A stretch of DNA of 64,000 nt from assembly GCA_016234745.1 (NCBI GenBank), contig JACRAR010000074.1, forward strand, positions 62,001 to 126,000, given 5' to 3'. Source of the DNA: Betaproteobacteria bacterium. GTDB taxonomy: Bacteria > Pseudomonadota > Gammaproteobacteria > Burkholderiales > Rhodocyclaceae. Below the pieces are notes generated by a model. The model did not search any database, was not told the DNA's origin, and saw only the letters and a program-made list of their open reading frames with translations. Positions 20,901 to 30,909 of this stretch are shown one piece after another (the first letter of the stretch is position 1; every line of letters begins with the position of its first letter). The position numbers and the translations under genes were made by a program.

Positions 20901-23297
20901 TTGCCGGCAATGACTGATTCCCCACCGCTCAAACTCATTGCCTCCAACCGCCTGGCCATCCCGTTCCTGCTTGCGCTGATCGCCGCCGGGTTGGGGGGAA
21001 ATTATTTCCGGTATCCGATTTTCCTCAATATCGACTTCCTGTTCGGCAGCATCTTCGCCATGCTGGCCCTGCAGTTCTTCGGCCCGGCCCGGGGCATGGT
21101 TGCGGCGGCGCTGATCGCGACGATTACCTATTTCATCTGGGACCACCCTTACGCCATCATCATCATGACCGCGGAAACGGCAGCGGTCGCCTGGCTGACG
21201 CGCCGTCACAAGCTCGGCCTGGTGCTGGCCGATGCGCTTTCCTGGCTTTTCGTCTGCATGCCGCTGGTCTACCTGTTCTACCACGGCGCGATGGATATTC
21301 CGCTCAGCAACACCGCCATCATCATGACCAAGCAAGCGGTGAATGGTATTGCCAATGCCCTGCTGGCCCGGCTGATCTATATCGGCATCGCGCTCGGCAC
21401 GCGCAGCGCGCTAATCGCCTATCGCGACGTCATCTACAACCTGCTGGCCTTTTTCGCGCTCTGTCCGGCGCTGATTCTGCTGATGGTGGCCAGCAACAGC
21501 GATTTCACCGAGACCGACCGCAGCATCCGCGCCAAACTGCGCCAGAGCAGCCTGAGCGTGACGAACCGCCTCGAAGTCTGGGTGCAAAACCGGTCCAAGG
21601 CCATAACCAACCTGGCCGAGATGGCCGCAACACTGCCGCCGGCGCAGATGCAGCCCAGGCTGGAACAGGCGCACGCCGCCGATATCAATTACCAGCGCAT
21701 CGGACTGCTGGACAAGGAGGCCAGCATCACGGCCATCTCGCCGCTGCTCGATGAACAGGGGCAACCCAACCTCGGCAAGAAATTCGCCGATCGTCCTTTC
21801 GTCCCGAGGCTCAAGCAGATGCTCAAGCCGATGCTCTCCGAAGTCGTGATGGCGCGCATAGGTTCGCTCGAACCGGTCGTCAGCATGCTTGCGCCGGTGG
21901 TGATCCACGGCGAATACGGCGGCTATGTCATCGGCGTCCTGAGCTTGGGCCAGATCCGCGACTACCTCGAAAAAAGCGCCGAGAGCGATACTCTGCTTTA
22001 CACCCTGCTCGACGGGAACGGCAACATCATCCTGACCAATCGCCCGGAGCAGAAGGTGATGACGCCCTTTGTGCGCGGCGCGGGATCGTTCGAGCTTGGC
22101 GACCCTGGAGTTTCGCTGTGGATACCGCAAACGGTGCAGAATCTGGCGCGCGCGGAGCGCTGGAGAAAAGCATCTTATGTCACGGAATCGAGCATCGGCC
22201 ACATGGCCGAATGGAAACTCATCCTGGAACAACCCGTGGCGCCGTTCCAGAAAATTCTCAGCGCCCGCTATACCGACGCGCTGGCACTGCTTTTCCTGAT
22301 GCTTTTCGCGGCGCTGGCGCTGGCAGAGTTGCTGAGCCGCCGGATTACGGCGACCACCGAACAACTCAGCGAACTGACGCAGAATCTGCCCGCCGCCGTG
22401 GTTGCGGGTACCCAACCCACCCTGCCGGAAACCACCCTGTATGAATCGAATCGCCTGATCGGCAATTTCAAAAGCATGGCGGACTCGCTCGCCGAACAGT
22501 TCAGCGCCAACCGGCAGTTGAATGAGAGCCTGGAACGGCGCGTGGCCGAAAGAACGCGCGAACTCGAGCTCAACATGGCCGAGCTCAAGCGCTCCAATGC
22601 CGATCTGGAGCAGTTCGCCTATGCCGCTTCGCATGACATGCGCCAGCCGTTGCGCATGGTGATCAGCTATTTGCAGCTTCTCGCGGTGGAGCTCGAACCC
22701 TTGCTCAACGACGAGACGCGCCAGAATTTTCACTATGCCACCGAAGGTGCGCAGCGCATGGACCAGATGCTCACGGCACTGCTCGATTATTCCAGCCTCG
22801 GCCACCAGCGCGAGCGCATGACCACCCTCGACAGTCGCGCGATACTAGAAGAAGTGCAGCAGATTCTGCGGCCGGCGATTGCGGAAGCCGGCGCGACGCT
22901 GCACATAGACGGGGATTGGCCGCAGCTTGTCGGCAATCATCACGAAATCCTGCGCCTGTTGCAGAACCTCGTAGACAATGCGCTGAAATACCGGGTGGAA
23001 GGACGCCCGGTGGAAATCGCGATCAATGCCCAAAGCGGCGGCGGCGAGTGGCGCTGCAGTGTGCGCGACAACGGCACGGGACTCCTGCCGGGCCAGGAAG
23101 CCCGGCTGTTCAAAGTGTTCGAACGGCTCCAGCCACGCAGCCGCTATCCGGGAACCGGCATCGGCCTGGCTTTGTGCCGCAAGATCGTCGAACATCATGG
23201 CGGCCGCATCTGGGTTGAGTCCCCAGGAGAAAACCAGGGCTGCACCTTCACTTTCACTCTGCCTGACACCCCGGGGATACCGGCGGAACATTCATGA
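20901..23297 (+). CDS. Multi-pass membrane sensor histidine kinase
   Basis: A 798-aa kinase. The first 200 residues hold about seven hydrophobic helices starting in FRYPIFLNIDFLFGSIFAMLALQ and including a YFIWDHPYAI segment; this resembles a membrane-associated sensor module found before other output domains but I cannot name it. A periplasmic Cache-like region (about 205-450) and a further TM helix (about 455-478) follow, then a HAMP-like linker, a coiled coil (LNESLERRVAERTRELELN) and the kinase core: SHDMRQPLRM, NLVDNALKYR, DNGTGL, GTGIGLAL. The last 240 residues are clearly paralogous to the kinase at 17616. The start is only three bases after the preceding stop; the stop overlaps the next gene by ATGA. 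Confidence 0.86.
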   Translation: MPAMTDSPPLKLIASNRLAIPFLLALIAAGLGGNYFRYPIFLNIDFLFGSIFAMLALQFFGPARGMVAAALIATITYFIWDHPYAIIIMTAETAAVAWLTRRHKLGLVLADALSWLFVCMPLVYLFYHGAMDIPLSNTAIIMTKQAVNGIANALLARLIYIGIALGTRSALIAYRDVIYNLLAFFALCPALILLMVASNSDFTETDRSIRAKLRQSSLSVTNRLEVWVQNRSKAITNLAEMAATLPPAQMQPRLEQAHAADINYQRIGLLDKEASITAISPLLDEQGQPNLGKKFADRPFVPRLKQMLKPMLSEVVMARIGSLEPVVSMLAPVVIHGEYGGYVIGVLSLGQIRDYLEKSAESDTLLYTLLDGNGNIILTNRPEQKVMTPFVRGAGSFELGDPGVSLWIPQTVQNLARAERWRKASYVTESSIGHMAEWKLILEQPVAPFQKILSARYTDALALLFLMLFAALALAELLSRRITATTEQLSELTQNLPAAVVAGTQPTLPETTLYESNRLIGNFKSMADSLAEQFSANRQLNESLERRVAERTRELELNMAELKRSNADLEQFAYAASHDMRQPLRMVISYLQLLAVELEPLLNDETRQNFHYATEGAQRMDQMLTALLDYSSLGHQRERMTTLDSRAILEEVQQILRPAIAEAGATLHIDGDWPQLVGNHHEILRLLQNLVDNALKYRVEGRPVEIAINAQSGGGEWRCSVRDNGTGLLPGQEARLFKVFERLQPRSRYPGTGIGLALCRKIVEHHGGRIWVESPGENQGCTFTFTLPDTPGIPAEHS

Positions 23298-25402
23298 GCG
23301 CAGCAATTCCACAAGCTCTGACCATACTTGTGGTCGAGGATGACCCCGGCGATTTCGGCCTGATCCGCATCAGCGTGCGCCTTGCCAAGCTCGAGCGTGG
23401 TGTCGATTCGGTGCGCTGGGCGAAGAGTCTGGCCGAGGCCATAGAACAGTGCCGGCAGCAGCAGCCCGACGTTGTCCTGCTCGATCTCACGCTGCCCGAT
23501 TCATCCGGCCTGGCCACGGTGCAAGCCATGCGGGCAACCGCGCCCGATATCCCGATCGTGGTGCTGACCGGGCGCGACGACAACGCACTTGTCGTCGCCG
23601 CGCTCGAAGCCGGAGCCCAGGATTATCTGCTCAAAGGGCACTTCGACCATGACACCCTCGGGCGTGCGATACGCAATGCCCTGGTCAGGGAAAAGCTTGA
23701 AACGCGCATGCGCCATGCCGAAGCGGAGTTGCGCATCGCCGCGACCGCATTCGAATCGCAGGAGGGCATATTTGTCACCAACGCGGCAGGCGTGATCCTC
23801 AAGGTGAACCACGCCTTCTCCGAAATCACCGGCTACAGCGCCGCGGAAGCAGTCGGGCAAAATGCCAGCCTGACCAAATCCGGACGACATGATGCGGCCT
23901 TTTATGCCGAGATGTGGAAAAGCATCAAGGGCGCCGGCGTATGGAAGGGCGAAATCTGGAACCGGCGCAAGAACGGCGAGGTCTATCCGGAATGGCTCAC
24001 CATCACCGCGGTCAAGAACAGCCAGGGAGAGACCACCCACTACGTCAGCACCCTGACCGACATCACCGCACGCAAGCAGGCCGAGGACGAAATCCGCCAT
24101 CTCGCCTTTTACGATCCCCTGACCCGCCTGCCCAACCGCCGCTTGCTGCTGGACCGCCTGCAACAGGCACTGGCCGCGAAAGCGCGCAATGACCGCGAAG
24201 GCGCCCTGCTGTTCATCGATCTCGACAATTTCAAGGATCTCAACGACACCCTCGGTCACGACATCGGCGACCGGCTCCTGCAGCAGGTTGCGCAACGTCT
24301 CGTCACCTGCGTGCGCGAAGGCGACACGGTGGCGCGCTTGGGCGGTGACGAATTCGTGGTGATGCTCGAAGACCTCAGCAAAAGCGCGCGCGAGGCAGCG
24401 ACCCAGACCGAAACCGTCGGCGAGAAAATCCTCGCCACGCTCAACCAGACCTATCAACTCGCAGGGCGTGAGCAACACAGCACGCCCAGCATCGGTGCCA
24501 CCCTGTTCGGCAGCGGCAAGAATTCCGTCGAGGAACTGCTCAAGCGTGCCGACCTCGCCATGTATCAGGCCAAAGCGGCGGGACGCAACACCATGCGTTT
24601 TTTCGATCCGGAAATGCAGGCCGTGGTTGCCGCACGCGCCGCACTCGAAGCCGACCTGCGCAAAGGCCTGCAGGAACAACAACTGCTCCTGTATTACCAG
24701 GCCCAGGTGGACGCTGCCGGCCGCCTGATCGGCGCCGAGGCGCTGGTGCGCTGGCAGCATCCGCAACGCGGCCTGGTGCCTCCGTTCGAATTCATCCCGC
24801 TGGCCGAAGACACCGGACTGATATTGACGATAGGGCACTGGGTGCTGGCCACGGCCTGTGCTCAACTCGTGGCCTGGGCGGCGCAGGAGGCCACGGCGCA
24901 TTTGAGCCTGGCGGTAAACGTCAGCGCGCGCCAATTTCACCATGAGGACTTCGTCGCCCAGGTGCGCGCCGTGCTCGAACAGTCCGGGGCGAAGCCGCAC
25001 AAGCTCAAGCTGGAGCTTACCGAAAGCATGCTGGTGCATGACATCGAGGACATCATCGTCAAGATGGCCGCACTGAAGGAAGCCGGCGTGAGTTTTTCGC
25101 TGGACGATTTCGGTACCGGCTATTCCTCGCTCTCCTACCTCAAGCGCCTGCCGCTCGACCAGCTGAAGATCGACCAGTCTTTCGTGCACAATGTCTGCAA
25201 CGACTTCAACGATGGCGCGATCGCCCAGGCCATCATCGCCTTGAGCCAGACCATGGGCTTGTCGGTCATCGCCGAAGGCGTGGAAACCGAAGAGCAGCGC
25301 GACTATCTCGGCCGTCTCGGCTGCCAGGCCTATCAGGGCTATCTGTTCAGCCGGCCTCTGCCGGTAGGCGATTTCGAAAAGTTGTTCAAGATTTTGGGCT
25401 AG
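23294..25402 (+). CDS. REC-PAS-GGDEF-EAL response regulator (c-di-GMP turnover)
   Basis: A 702-aa output protein. Receiver (9-125, VVEDDPGDF, phosphoacceptor D near 61 in VVLLDLTLPD, K in YLLKGHF), PAS (about 145-265, ending in TDITARKQAEDE), GGDEF (about 270-435, intact GGDEF, preceded by LGHDIGDRLL) and EAL (about 450-695, intact EALVRWQHP, NVSARQF, LDDFGTGYSSLSYL). Both catalytic motifs are intact, so it may make and break c-di-GMP; one activity often dominates in such proteins. No RxxD inhibitory site was found upstream of GGDEF (ARLGGDEF context). The four-base overlap with the preceding kinase strongly suggests that this kinase controls it. Confidence 0.93.
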   Translation: MSAAIPQALTILVVEDDPGDFGLIRISVRLAKLERGVDSVRWAKSLAEAIEQCRQQQPDVVLLDLTLPDSSGLATVQAMRATAPDIPIVVLTGRDDNALVVAALEAGAQDYLLKGHFDHDTLGRAIRNALVREKLETRMRHAEAELRIAATAFESQEGIFVTNAAGVILKVNHAFSEITGYSAAEAVGQNASLTKSGRHDAAFYAEMWKSIKGAGVWKGEIWNRRKNGEVYPEWLTITAVKNSQGETTHYVSTLTDITARKQAEDEIRHLAFYDPLTRLPNRRLLLDRLQQALAAKARNDREGALLFIDLDNFKDLNDTLGHDIGDRLLQQVAQRLVTCVREGDTVARLGGDEFVVMLEDLSKSAREAATQTETVGEKILATLNQTYQLAGREQHSTPSIGATLFGSGKNSVEELLKRADLAMYQAKAAGRNTMRFFDPEMQAVVAARAALEADLRKGLQEQQLLLYYQAQVDAAGRLIGAEALVRWQHPQRGLVPPFEFIPLAEDTGLILTIGHWVLATACAQLVAWAAQEATAHLSLAVNVSARQFHHEDFVAQVRAVLEQSGAKPHKLKLELTESMLVHDIEDIIVKMAALKEAGVSFSLDDFGTGYSSLSYLKRLPLDQLKIDQSFVHNVCNDFNDGAIAQAIIALSQTMGLSVIAEGVETEEQRDYLGRLGCQAYQGYLFSRPLPVGDFEKLFKILG

Positions 25403-25731
25403 ACGCCCCAGGTCACCGGCACCTTTTTCTTCAACGACCATTCCAGCAACTCAATCAGCGGAATCGCACGGCGTGCCAGACTGACATAGTCGCGCTTGGT
25501 GCCGTCCGGCGCCTGCTCATAGGCCGGCAGGTCTTCCTCCTGCATCCCGGCTTGAGCGACCTTGTCGTCACTGACGGCGGCCTTGAGCCGTGCGATCGCC
25601 TCGGGCAACTGGTCGATGCTGACGATGCCGCGTTCGGCGGGTTCCTTGCCCATCAGTTCCATCATTTTCTTGGCAACATCGCCGAACATCATGACATCGC
25701 CGGCGGCCTGGGACTGGAATATGACAAGCAT
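25399..25731 (-). CDS. DUF1840 family protein
   Basis: A 110-aa conserved cytosolic protein of unknown role found mainly in betaproteobacteria. The start MLVIFQSQAAGDVMMFGDVA and the middle RGIVSIDQLPEAIARLKAAV match the family pattern; the C-terminal part (YVSLARRAIPLIELLEWS) is an amphipathic helix. Its stop overlaps the stop of the c-di-GMP regulator on the opposite strand, so the two are convergent. It is 15 bases downstream of the alpha/beta hydrolase gene on the same strand and is probably co-transcribed with it. No function is claimed. Confidence 0.85.
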   Translation of the reverse strand: MLVIFQSQAAGDVMMFGDVAKKMMELMGKEPAERGIVSIDQLPEAIARLKAAVSDDKVAQAGMQEEDLPAYEQAPDGTKRDYVSLARRAIPLIELLEWSLKKKVPVTWGV

Positions 25732-25746
25732 TTGAGTCTCCCTTGG

Positions 25747-26589
25747 TTATATCTCTCTTTGATCGAGCCAGGCGCGGATATGTTCGGCCACCGTCTGCCA
25801 GTCGCGCTCCAGCATCAGGCCGTGGCCCATGCCGGGAAAAATCTGCGCCTGAACGCCATAGGTGCTGGCGGTCATGCTCACCAGCGCAGCCGGGATCAGG
25901 TGATCCAGGTCGGCGCCCAACACCAGCAGCGGTGTGTCCTTGATGCGCGAGGGGTGGGGCAGGTTGAACAGGGTCATGTCCCAGATGGCGCGATGCGACT
26001 CGCGCTGCGAGTAACGCAGGTAGCGCTGCAGGTCGGCCTCGCTCAGGGGCTGGGCGAACAATGCCTCGCGCAGGGTATCCACGGAAACGCGCCGGCCGCC
26101 CATGAGATTGTTGAGTTCGCTCATCAGGCCGGGCTTCTGGAACATCAGGCCGAAGGCGGACGACATCAGGCCCTGCGGCGGCACCGCGCACATCAGTACC
26201 GCGGCCGGGATGTTGGGTCTGCTGCCGGCAGCGCCGCGAGACGACTCTTGAATGCTGCGTTCGAGATATTTCTGCACGACGAAACCGCCCATCGAGTGGC
26301 CGATGAGCACCGGCGGCACCGGCAGGGCGTCGACCACCGTGGCGACATCGTCGACGTAATTGTTGATCGAGAAACTGTCGATCTGCTTGCGCCCCCGGCT
26401 CGCGCCATGGCCCGAGAGGCTCACGGCATGGCTGACATATCCCTTGCTGGCGAACCAGGGCAGGAAGTGCTCTTCCCAGCACCAGGCGGCGGTATAGGCG
26501 CCGTGGATGAACAGCAGCGGGGTTTCGTGGACGGGTTGTTTGCCGCCGGGAATTTTGCTCAACACCTCAAGGCTGTCAGGCGCATTCAT
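25747..26589 (-). CDS. Alpha/beta-fold hydrolase
   Basis: A 280-aa hydrolase. The oxyanion region [14 protein letters not shown], nucleophile elbow GHSMGGFVV (serine near 98), acid D in GADLDHLIP and histidine in GMGHGLMLE are all present, giving a complete Ser-Asp-His triad. ATG 26589 overlaps the stop of the CCA-adding enzyme gene as ATGA, which sets the start; a longer frame to 26730 is the shadow of that gene. The lid region (about 120-190) contains methionine-rich helices, suggesting a lipophilic acyl substrate. Substrate is unknown. Confidence 0.85.
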   Translation of the reverse strand: MNAPDSLEVLSKIPGGKQPVHETPLLFIHGAYTAAWCWEEHFLPWFASKGYVSHAVSLSGHGASRGRKQIDSFSINNYVDDVATVVDALPVPPVLIGHSMGGFVVQKYLERSIQESSRGAAGSRPNIPAAVLMCAVPPQGLMSSAFGLMFQKPGLMSELNNLMGGRRVSVDTLREALFAQPLSEADLQRYLRYSQRESHRAIWDMTLFNLPHPSRIKDTPLLVLGADLDHLIPAALVSMTASTYGVQAQIFPGMGHGLMLERDWQTVAEHIRAWLDQREI

Positions 26590-27809
26590 GGTGTTTGGCC
26601 CGTTTCCATCAGCCGGACCGCGGCGACGCGCGCTGCATGGATGCGCACAGGAATCTGCGCCGGGTCGCTGCAGGAACGGGCAATCGCCCCGGCATCGACG
26701 CTGCGCGCCGCCGCCAGGGCCGCACGCCACAACCGCGCCTGCGGATAGTCGCGTTCGGCATGGTCGCGCCGGCCCCGGTAATCGGCCTCGCAGGCCGCCA
26801 GCACTTCCTCAAAACGTTCCGGCCGGCGCATGGCATCGCAACGTTCCAGCAGCTTGACCAGGGTGGCCGGACGCAGGATGTCCACCCGATGTATGTCGCT
26901 ATGGCAGCTCGCCACCAGAAGCGCCAGCTCGCGGCATTCGGCCGGCACCTTGAGCCGCACGCACAGCGGCCGCAGCAAAGCCACGCTGACCGATTCGTGG
27001 CCGGTATGGCGCGGCAGCACCGCGGCCGGTGTGACGCCCTTGCCGAGATCGTGGGTCAGCGCGGCAAAGCGCGCCGGCAGGGACAGGCGCAGCTGTGCCG
27101 CCATGTCGATCACCATCATCACATGCACGAAGGTGTCGATTTCCGGGTGATAGTCGGCACGCTGCGGCACGCCATGCAGCACATCGACTTCCGGCAGCAG
27201 GCGCGCCAACGCGCCGCACTCGCGCAGGGCTTCAAACAGGCGCGACGGCCGCGTTTCCATGAGCCCCTTGGCGAGTTCCTGCCAAACACGCTCGGCGACC
27301 AGGTGATCGACTTCGCCGCTGTCGACCATCGCACGCATCAACGCCAGAGTTTCCGGGGCAATCGAGAACTCCGGGAAGCGTGCCGCAAACCGCGCCACGC
27401 GCAGGATGCGCACCGGGTCCTCGGCAAAGGCCGGCGAAACATGGCGCAATACCTTGTCGGCCAGGTCGGCGCGGCCGCCGAACGGATCGATCAACGCGCC
27501 TGCCTCGTCCAAGGCCATGGCATTGATGGTCAGATCGCGGCGTGCCAGATCCTCTTCGAGCGTCACCGCCGGATCGGCATGGAAAACGAAACCGTGATAG
27601 CCCGGCGCGGTTTTCCGCTCGGTGCGCGCCAGGGCGTATTCCTCGTGACTGTGGGGATGGAGAAACACCGGGAAGTCCTTGCCCACCGGGCGAAATCCTT
27701 GCGCCAGCATGGCTTCGGGCGTGGCGCCGACCACCACGTAATCGCGATCGACCACGCCCATGCCGAGCAACTCGTCGCGCACCGCACCGCCGACGCGATA
27801 AATTTTCAT
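26586..27809 (-). CDS. cca: CCA-adding enzyme (tRNA nucleotidyltransferase, HD-containing)
   Basis: Adds and repairs the 3' CCA of tRNAs. The 407-aa protein is a class II nucleotidyltransferase: [10 protein letters not shown] near residue 7, the metal-binding [18 protein letters not shown] and [16 protein letters not shown] all match the bacterial cca family. The C-terminal HD domain ([21 protein letters not shown]) marks the multifunctional E. coli-type form with phosphohydrolase activities. ATG 27809 is chosen because the family begins [12 protein letters not shown]; 83 further in-frame codons upstream lack homology. It overlaps the hydrolase gene downstream by four bases. Confidence 0.95.
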   Translation of the reverse strand: MKIYRVGGAVRDELLGMGVVDRDYVVVGATPEAMLAQGFRPVGKDFPVFLHPHSHEEYALARTERKTAPGYHGFVFHADPAVTLEEDLARRDLTINAMALDEAGALIDPFGGRADLADKVLRHVSPAFAEDPVRILRVARFAARFPEFSIAPETLALMRAMVDSGEVDHLVAERVWQELAKGLMETRPSRLFEALRECGALARLLPEVDVLHGVPQRADYHPEIDTFVHVMMVIDMAAQLRLSLPARFAALTHDLGKGVTPAAVLPRHTGHESVSVALLRPLCVRLKVPAECRELALLVASCHSDIHRVDILRPATLVKLLERCDAMRRPERFEEVLAACEADYRGRRDHAERDYPQARLWRAALAAARSVDAGAIARSCSDPAQIPVRIHAARVAAVRLMETGQTP

Positions 27810-27870
27810 CCCGCTCGATTTCCGCTGACGCTGCACCGCAGCCGGCCCGTCATGTCGGGAAGCCCCCTGC

Positions 27871-28833
27871 TCAACGTCGCGCCTTCTTGCGCAAGATGTC
27901 ATTGCGGGCACGCCGGTGTGCATCGCTGAGGTATAGCGGCGCGATGGCTTCCAGCGGCGTGGCGCGACGGCCAAAAGGTAGCGTGGGCAGCGTACAGCGC
28001 GTGCTGCAAACGCTCGGCACTTGCATCGAGTCATAGCTGTCACGTGACAGCGGTGCACCCGGAATGAATTCCATGACCCAGGCCTGCAGGTAGGAAAGCG
28101 TATCGGACAGGCCCAGGATCGGCCTTCTCTGGCCGGTCACCATGCCGACATAATCGACCAGTTCGCGCAGGCTGTATTGATGCGGTCCGCACAATTCGTA
28201 AGTCTGGCCGATGCTCTCGGGCTGGTGCAGGCTGGCGTCGATGCAGGCCGTGACATCCTCCACCCAGACCGGCTGGAAGCGCGCAGCGGGACACGCCAGC
28301 GGCAGGAAAGGCGCCGCCGCCAGCAGGGAGGAAAAAACGTTGAGGAACTGATCCCCCATGCCGAAAATCACCGACGGGCGAAACACCGTCAGATCCAGGT
28401 CGGCTTCACGCAAGACGGCTTCGCCGGCGGCCTTGGAGCGCAGGTAGCCGGAGGGCGCAGCGGCAGCGGCCTGCAGCGCCGAAACATGGATCACCCGACG
28501 CATCCCGGCAGCCTGCGCCGCGGCGGCGATCTTGCGCGGCAATTCGACATGGGCGCGGGCGAAACCGGCGCCATAAGGTTCGCCACGACCTCCCTGCAGC
28601 ACGCCGACCAGGTTCATGACCGTGTCCTGGCCGCGGCAAAGCTTCGCGAGCTGCGCCGGATCATGCACGTCGGCCTCGATGACCTCGCAGGTCGGCAATG
28701 TCAGCAGCTGTTTGGCGCGGTCGCGGCGGCGCGTCGCCACGCGCAGAAAATGACCCTCGCGGGAAAGCTGGCGCGCCAGATGGCCGCCAAGAAAACCGCT
28801 GGCGCCAAGCATCAGGATGCGTTTGGGGGTCAC
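27871..28833 (-). CDS. NDUFA9-like NAD(P)-binding protein (atypical short-chain reductase)
   Basis: A 320-aa Rossmann protein of the complex I NDUFA9-like/NmrA-like group. The dinucleotide site [14 protein letters not shown] is at 10-23; [11 protein letters not shown] and [25 protein letters not shown] carry the conserved strands and a YxxxK pair (Y..SK). The motif [15 protein letters not shown] is diagnostic of this group, as is [10 protein letters not shown]. Despite the name, bacterial members are not complex I subunits; a role in ubiquinone or lipid metabolism has been suggested for relatives. It is 61 bases upstream of cca on the same strand and may share its transcript. Confidence 0.85.
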   Translation of the reverse strand: MTPKRILMLGASGFLGGHLARQLSREGHFLRVATRRRDRAKQLLTLPTCEVIEADVHDPAQLAKLCRGQDTVMNLVGVLQGGRGEPYGAGFARAHVELPRKIAAAAQAAGMRRVIHVSALQAAAAAPSGYLRSKAAGEAVLREADLDLTVFRPSVIFGMGDQFLNVFSSLLAAAPFLPLACPAARFQPVWVEDVTACIDASLHQPESIGQTYELCGPHQYSLRELVDYVGMVTGQRRPILGLSDTLSYLQAWVMEFIPGAPLSRDSYDSMQVPSVCSTRCTLPTLPFGRRATPLEAIAPLYLSDAHRRARNDILRKKARR

Positions 28834-28874
28834 GTTGAACTCCTGGGAAACGGGGCTGCTAAACCGGGCAGAGC

Positions 28875-30890
28875 TTAGGGCAAGTCTAGGTCGTTCTCAG
28901 CGCCGCCCTTGCCGCGCGCGCCAATCGTGCCGAGACGGCTTTTCAGCGATTGCGGCTTGTCCTCGAACAAGGCCGAATAATACACGGCGTTGCTCATCAC
29001 CTTCTTCACGTAGTCGCGGGTTTCGTTGAAGGGAATGGTCTCGGCGTAAATGGCGCCTTCCAGAGGCATCTCGGCACGCCAGCGGCGGGCGCGTCCGGGA
29101 CCGGCGTTGTAGGCCGCCGAGGCCAGCACCGGATGATTGTCGAGGCTGGCCAGCACCAGCCGCAGGTAATTGGTGCCGAGCTTGAGGTTGGTTTCGAGTT
29201 CGGCGATGCGCGTCTGATGAAAATCCCTGAGCTTGATTTTCTTCGCCACCCATTGCGCAGTCTTCGGCATCAGCTGCATCAGGCCTTTCGCACCCGCGCC
29301 GGAATGGGCGTTCATCACGAAACGGCTTTCCTGGCGCATCAGGCCATACACCCAGCCGCTGTCCACCTCCATTTGCCTGGCCTGGGGTTCGACGCTCTCG
29401 CGAAACGGCGCCAGGTAGCGCAAGGCGTAATCATGCTGGGTCTGGGTACGCTCGGCGCTGTAGATGGCGCGGTCGAACACTTCGCTGCGCCGCGCCAGGT
29501 CGGCGGCGGCGAGCAACTGACGATCATCCATGCCGCGCATGGTCCAGTTCCACTCGCGCACGGCCTCGATGCGCATGTCCAGCCGGAACAGCGCCAGGGC
29601 TCGACGCAAGCCTGGATTCTCGCGTGCGGCCAGCAATTCTTCCATGCTCGGCGGCGCAGCGCGCGGCGGTATGTTGATCGGCCGGCCGAGTTCGTCGTCA
29701 GCCAGGTTGCTGTAGAAATTCGGCTGGCCGGCGATCTTCTGGTACAAGTTGCGCGCTTCGTCGGCTCGGTTGTGGGCCGTGAGCGCCCGCGCCAGCCAAT
29801 AGACCCAATCGGACTGGGCCGCCATGGCTGCGGGCATGCGCTCGATGGTTTGCTGCAGCGTGTTCCAGTCATGCACCCGCAATGCGGCTCGCGCCTGCCA
29901 CGCCAACTGTTCCTCGGAAAGCCGGATGCCGCCCGCCAAAGCGAACCAGCCGAGGGCCTCGGGCAGATGGCGCTGCGCCGCCTGCATGGCGATTTGCCCC
30001 CAGGCATAACCGCGCTCACTGTCGGAAAACCGGTCCTGGATTTTCTGCCAATGCGCAGCGGCAACCGCCGGGTCGTTGCGCGCCAGTCGCTGCACGGCAT
30101 AAAGCGCCATCTCGCGTCCCGGCCGGGTGGCGGCGAAACCTTGGGCAAGCCGGTCGAGCGCCCGCAGCGGATTGGCGGCAATCGCATCGATGGTTTTTCC
30201 CGCCGGCATCTGCGCCTCGGGCAAATGCTCCGCAGCCTGCTTGGCCTGCTTGAGCTTCTTGGCCTCAAGCAGGCGCCGCACACGTTCCCAGACATCGTTG
30301 GCATCGATGCGTCCGGCAGCAATCAATTGTCCCATCAAGGGGGTGCAGGAATCCGGCAGATCCGCCGAGGTAAACCACAGCGGGCGAACTTCCTCCAGCG
30401 CCAGCGGGTCCTGCTGCACGGCCAATCGACCTTCCGCCGCATAGCAGGCGAGCTCCTGATCGGGCTGTTGCAGTGCCGGGTATTCGCGCTGGAAAACATC
30501 CCACTGGTGGCGCTTGCCCAACAGCTTGAGCCAGTCTCCGCGCAGCTTTTCCGCCAGATAACTGCCCATGAGACCGGGGCGCGCAAGGAATTCCTTCACA
30601 TCCTCATCGCCGCCATCTTCGAGTCGTTGCACCAGATACCAGTACTCTACCCAGGGTTGCAGATCGTGCTGGCCGGACAGACTGCTGTCCAGACTGCCCA
30701 CTCTTCCCACGCTGCCCACGCTGCCCACGCCTCCCACACCTCCCACACTGCGCAGGGAATCGAGTTGCCTGCCCAGCTTGATGCGCTCGCCGTTGCGAAA
30801 AGCCTCGCGCGCCGCCAGCACCTTGTCATCGCCGGGCACGGACAAGGCCAGCGTGGGGAACAAGCAGAGTAGCCAAAGCCAGTGTTTCAT
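28875..30890 (-). CDS. slt: Soluble lytic murein transglycosylase (Slt family)
   Basis: Periplasmic enzyme that cleaves peptidoglycan to 1,6-anhydro-MurNAc products. The 671-aa protein starts MKHWLWLLCLFPTLALS, a clear signal peptide, then the alpha-helical superhelix ring (about 60-480) and the C-terminal SLT domain with catalytic glutamate in MRQESRF and the following GAGAKGLMQLMP and AYNAGPGRARRWR motifs. ATG 30890 is preferred to a TTG 24 bases upstream. Unusual: residues about 50-70 are a (V-G-x) repeat encoded by six to seven 9-bp DNA units, inserted at the beginning of the mature protein. The gene is divergent from the cyclo-ligase gene. Confidence 0.92.
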   Translation of the reverse strand: MKHWLWLLCLFPTLALSVPGDDKVLAAREAFRNGERIKLGRQLDSLRSVGGVGGVGSVGSVGRVGSLDSSLSGQHDLQPWVEYWYLVQRLEDGGDEDVKEFLARPGLMGSYLAEKLRGDWLKLLGKRHQWDVFQREYPALQQPDQELACYAAEGRLAVQQDPLALEEVRPLWFTSADLPDSCTPLMGQLIAAGRIDANDVWERVRRLLEAKKLKQAKQAAEHLPEAQMPAGKTIDAIAANPLRALDRLAQGFAATRPGREMALYAVQRLARNDPAVAAAHWQKIQDRFSDSERGYAWGQIAMQAAQRHLPEALGWFALAGGIRLSEEQLAWQARAALRVHDWNTLQQTIERMPAAMAAQSDWVYWLARALTAHNRADEARNLYQKIAGQPNFYSNLADDELGRPINIPPRAAPPSMEELLAARENPGLRRALALFRLDMRIEAVREWNWTMRGMDDRQLLAAADLARRSEVFDRAIYSAERTQTQHDYALRYLAPFRESVEPQARQMEVDSGWVYGLMRQESRFVMNAHSGAGAKGLMQLMPKTAQWVAKKIKLRDFHQTRIAELETNLKLGTNYLRLVLASLDNHPVLASAAYNAGPGRARRWRAEMPLEGAIYAETIPFNETRDYVKKVMSNAVYYSALFEDKPQSLKSRLGTIGARGKGGAENDLDLP
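30694..30756 (-). repeat. 9-bp tandem repeat inside slt
   Basis: Seven consecutive 9-bp units on the plus strand with consensus CTGCCCACG; units at 30712-30720 and 30721-30729 are identical, and those at 30730-30738 and 30739-30747 are identical to each other. The unit length is a multiple of three, so copy change keeps slt in frame and only alters the number of V-G-x triplets near the mature N-terminus. Confidence 0.85.
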
Positions 30891-30909
30891 GTTTATAGTG
30901 AGTCGCTGA

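Noticed and set aside
23501-25441. 646-codon minus-strand frame opposite the REC-PAS-GGDEF-EAL gene
   Set aside because: Antisense shadow; protein is His/Gly-rich without recognisable motifs.
28950-30872. 640-codon plus-strand frame opposite slt
   Set aside because: Shadow of slt, whose signal peptide and SLT motifs are clear on the minus strand.
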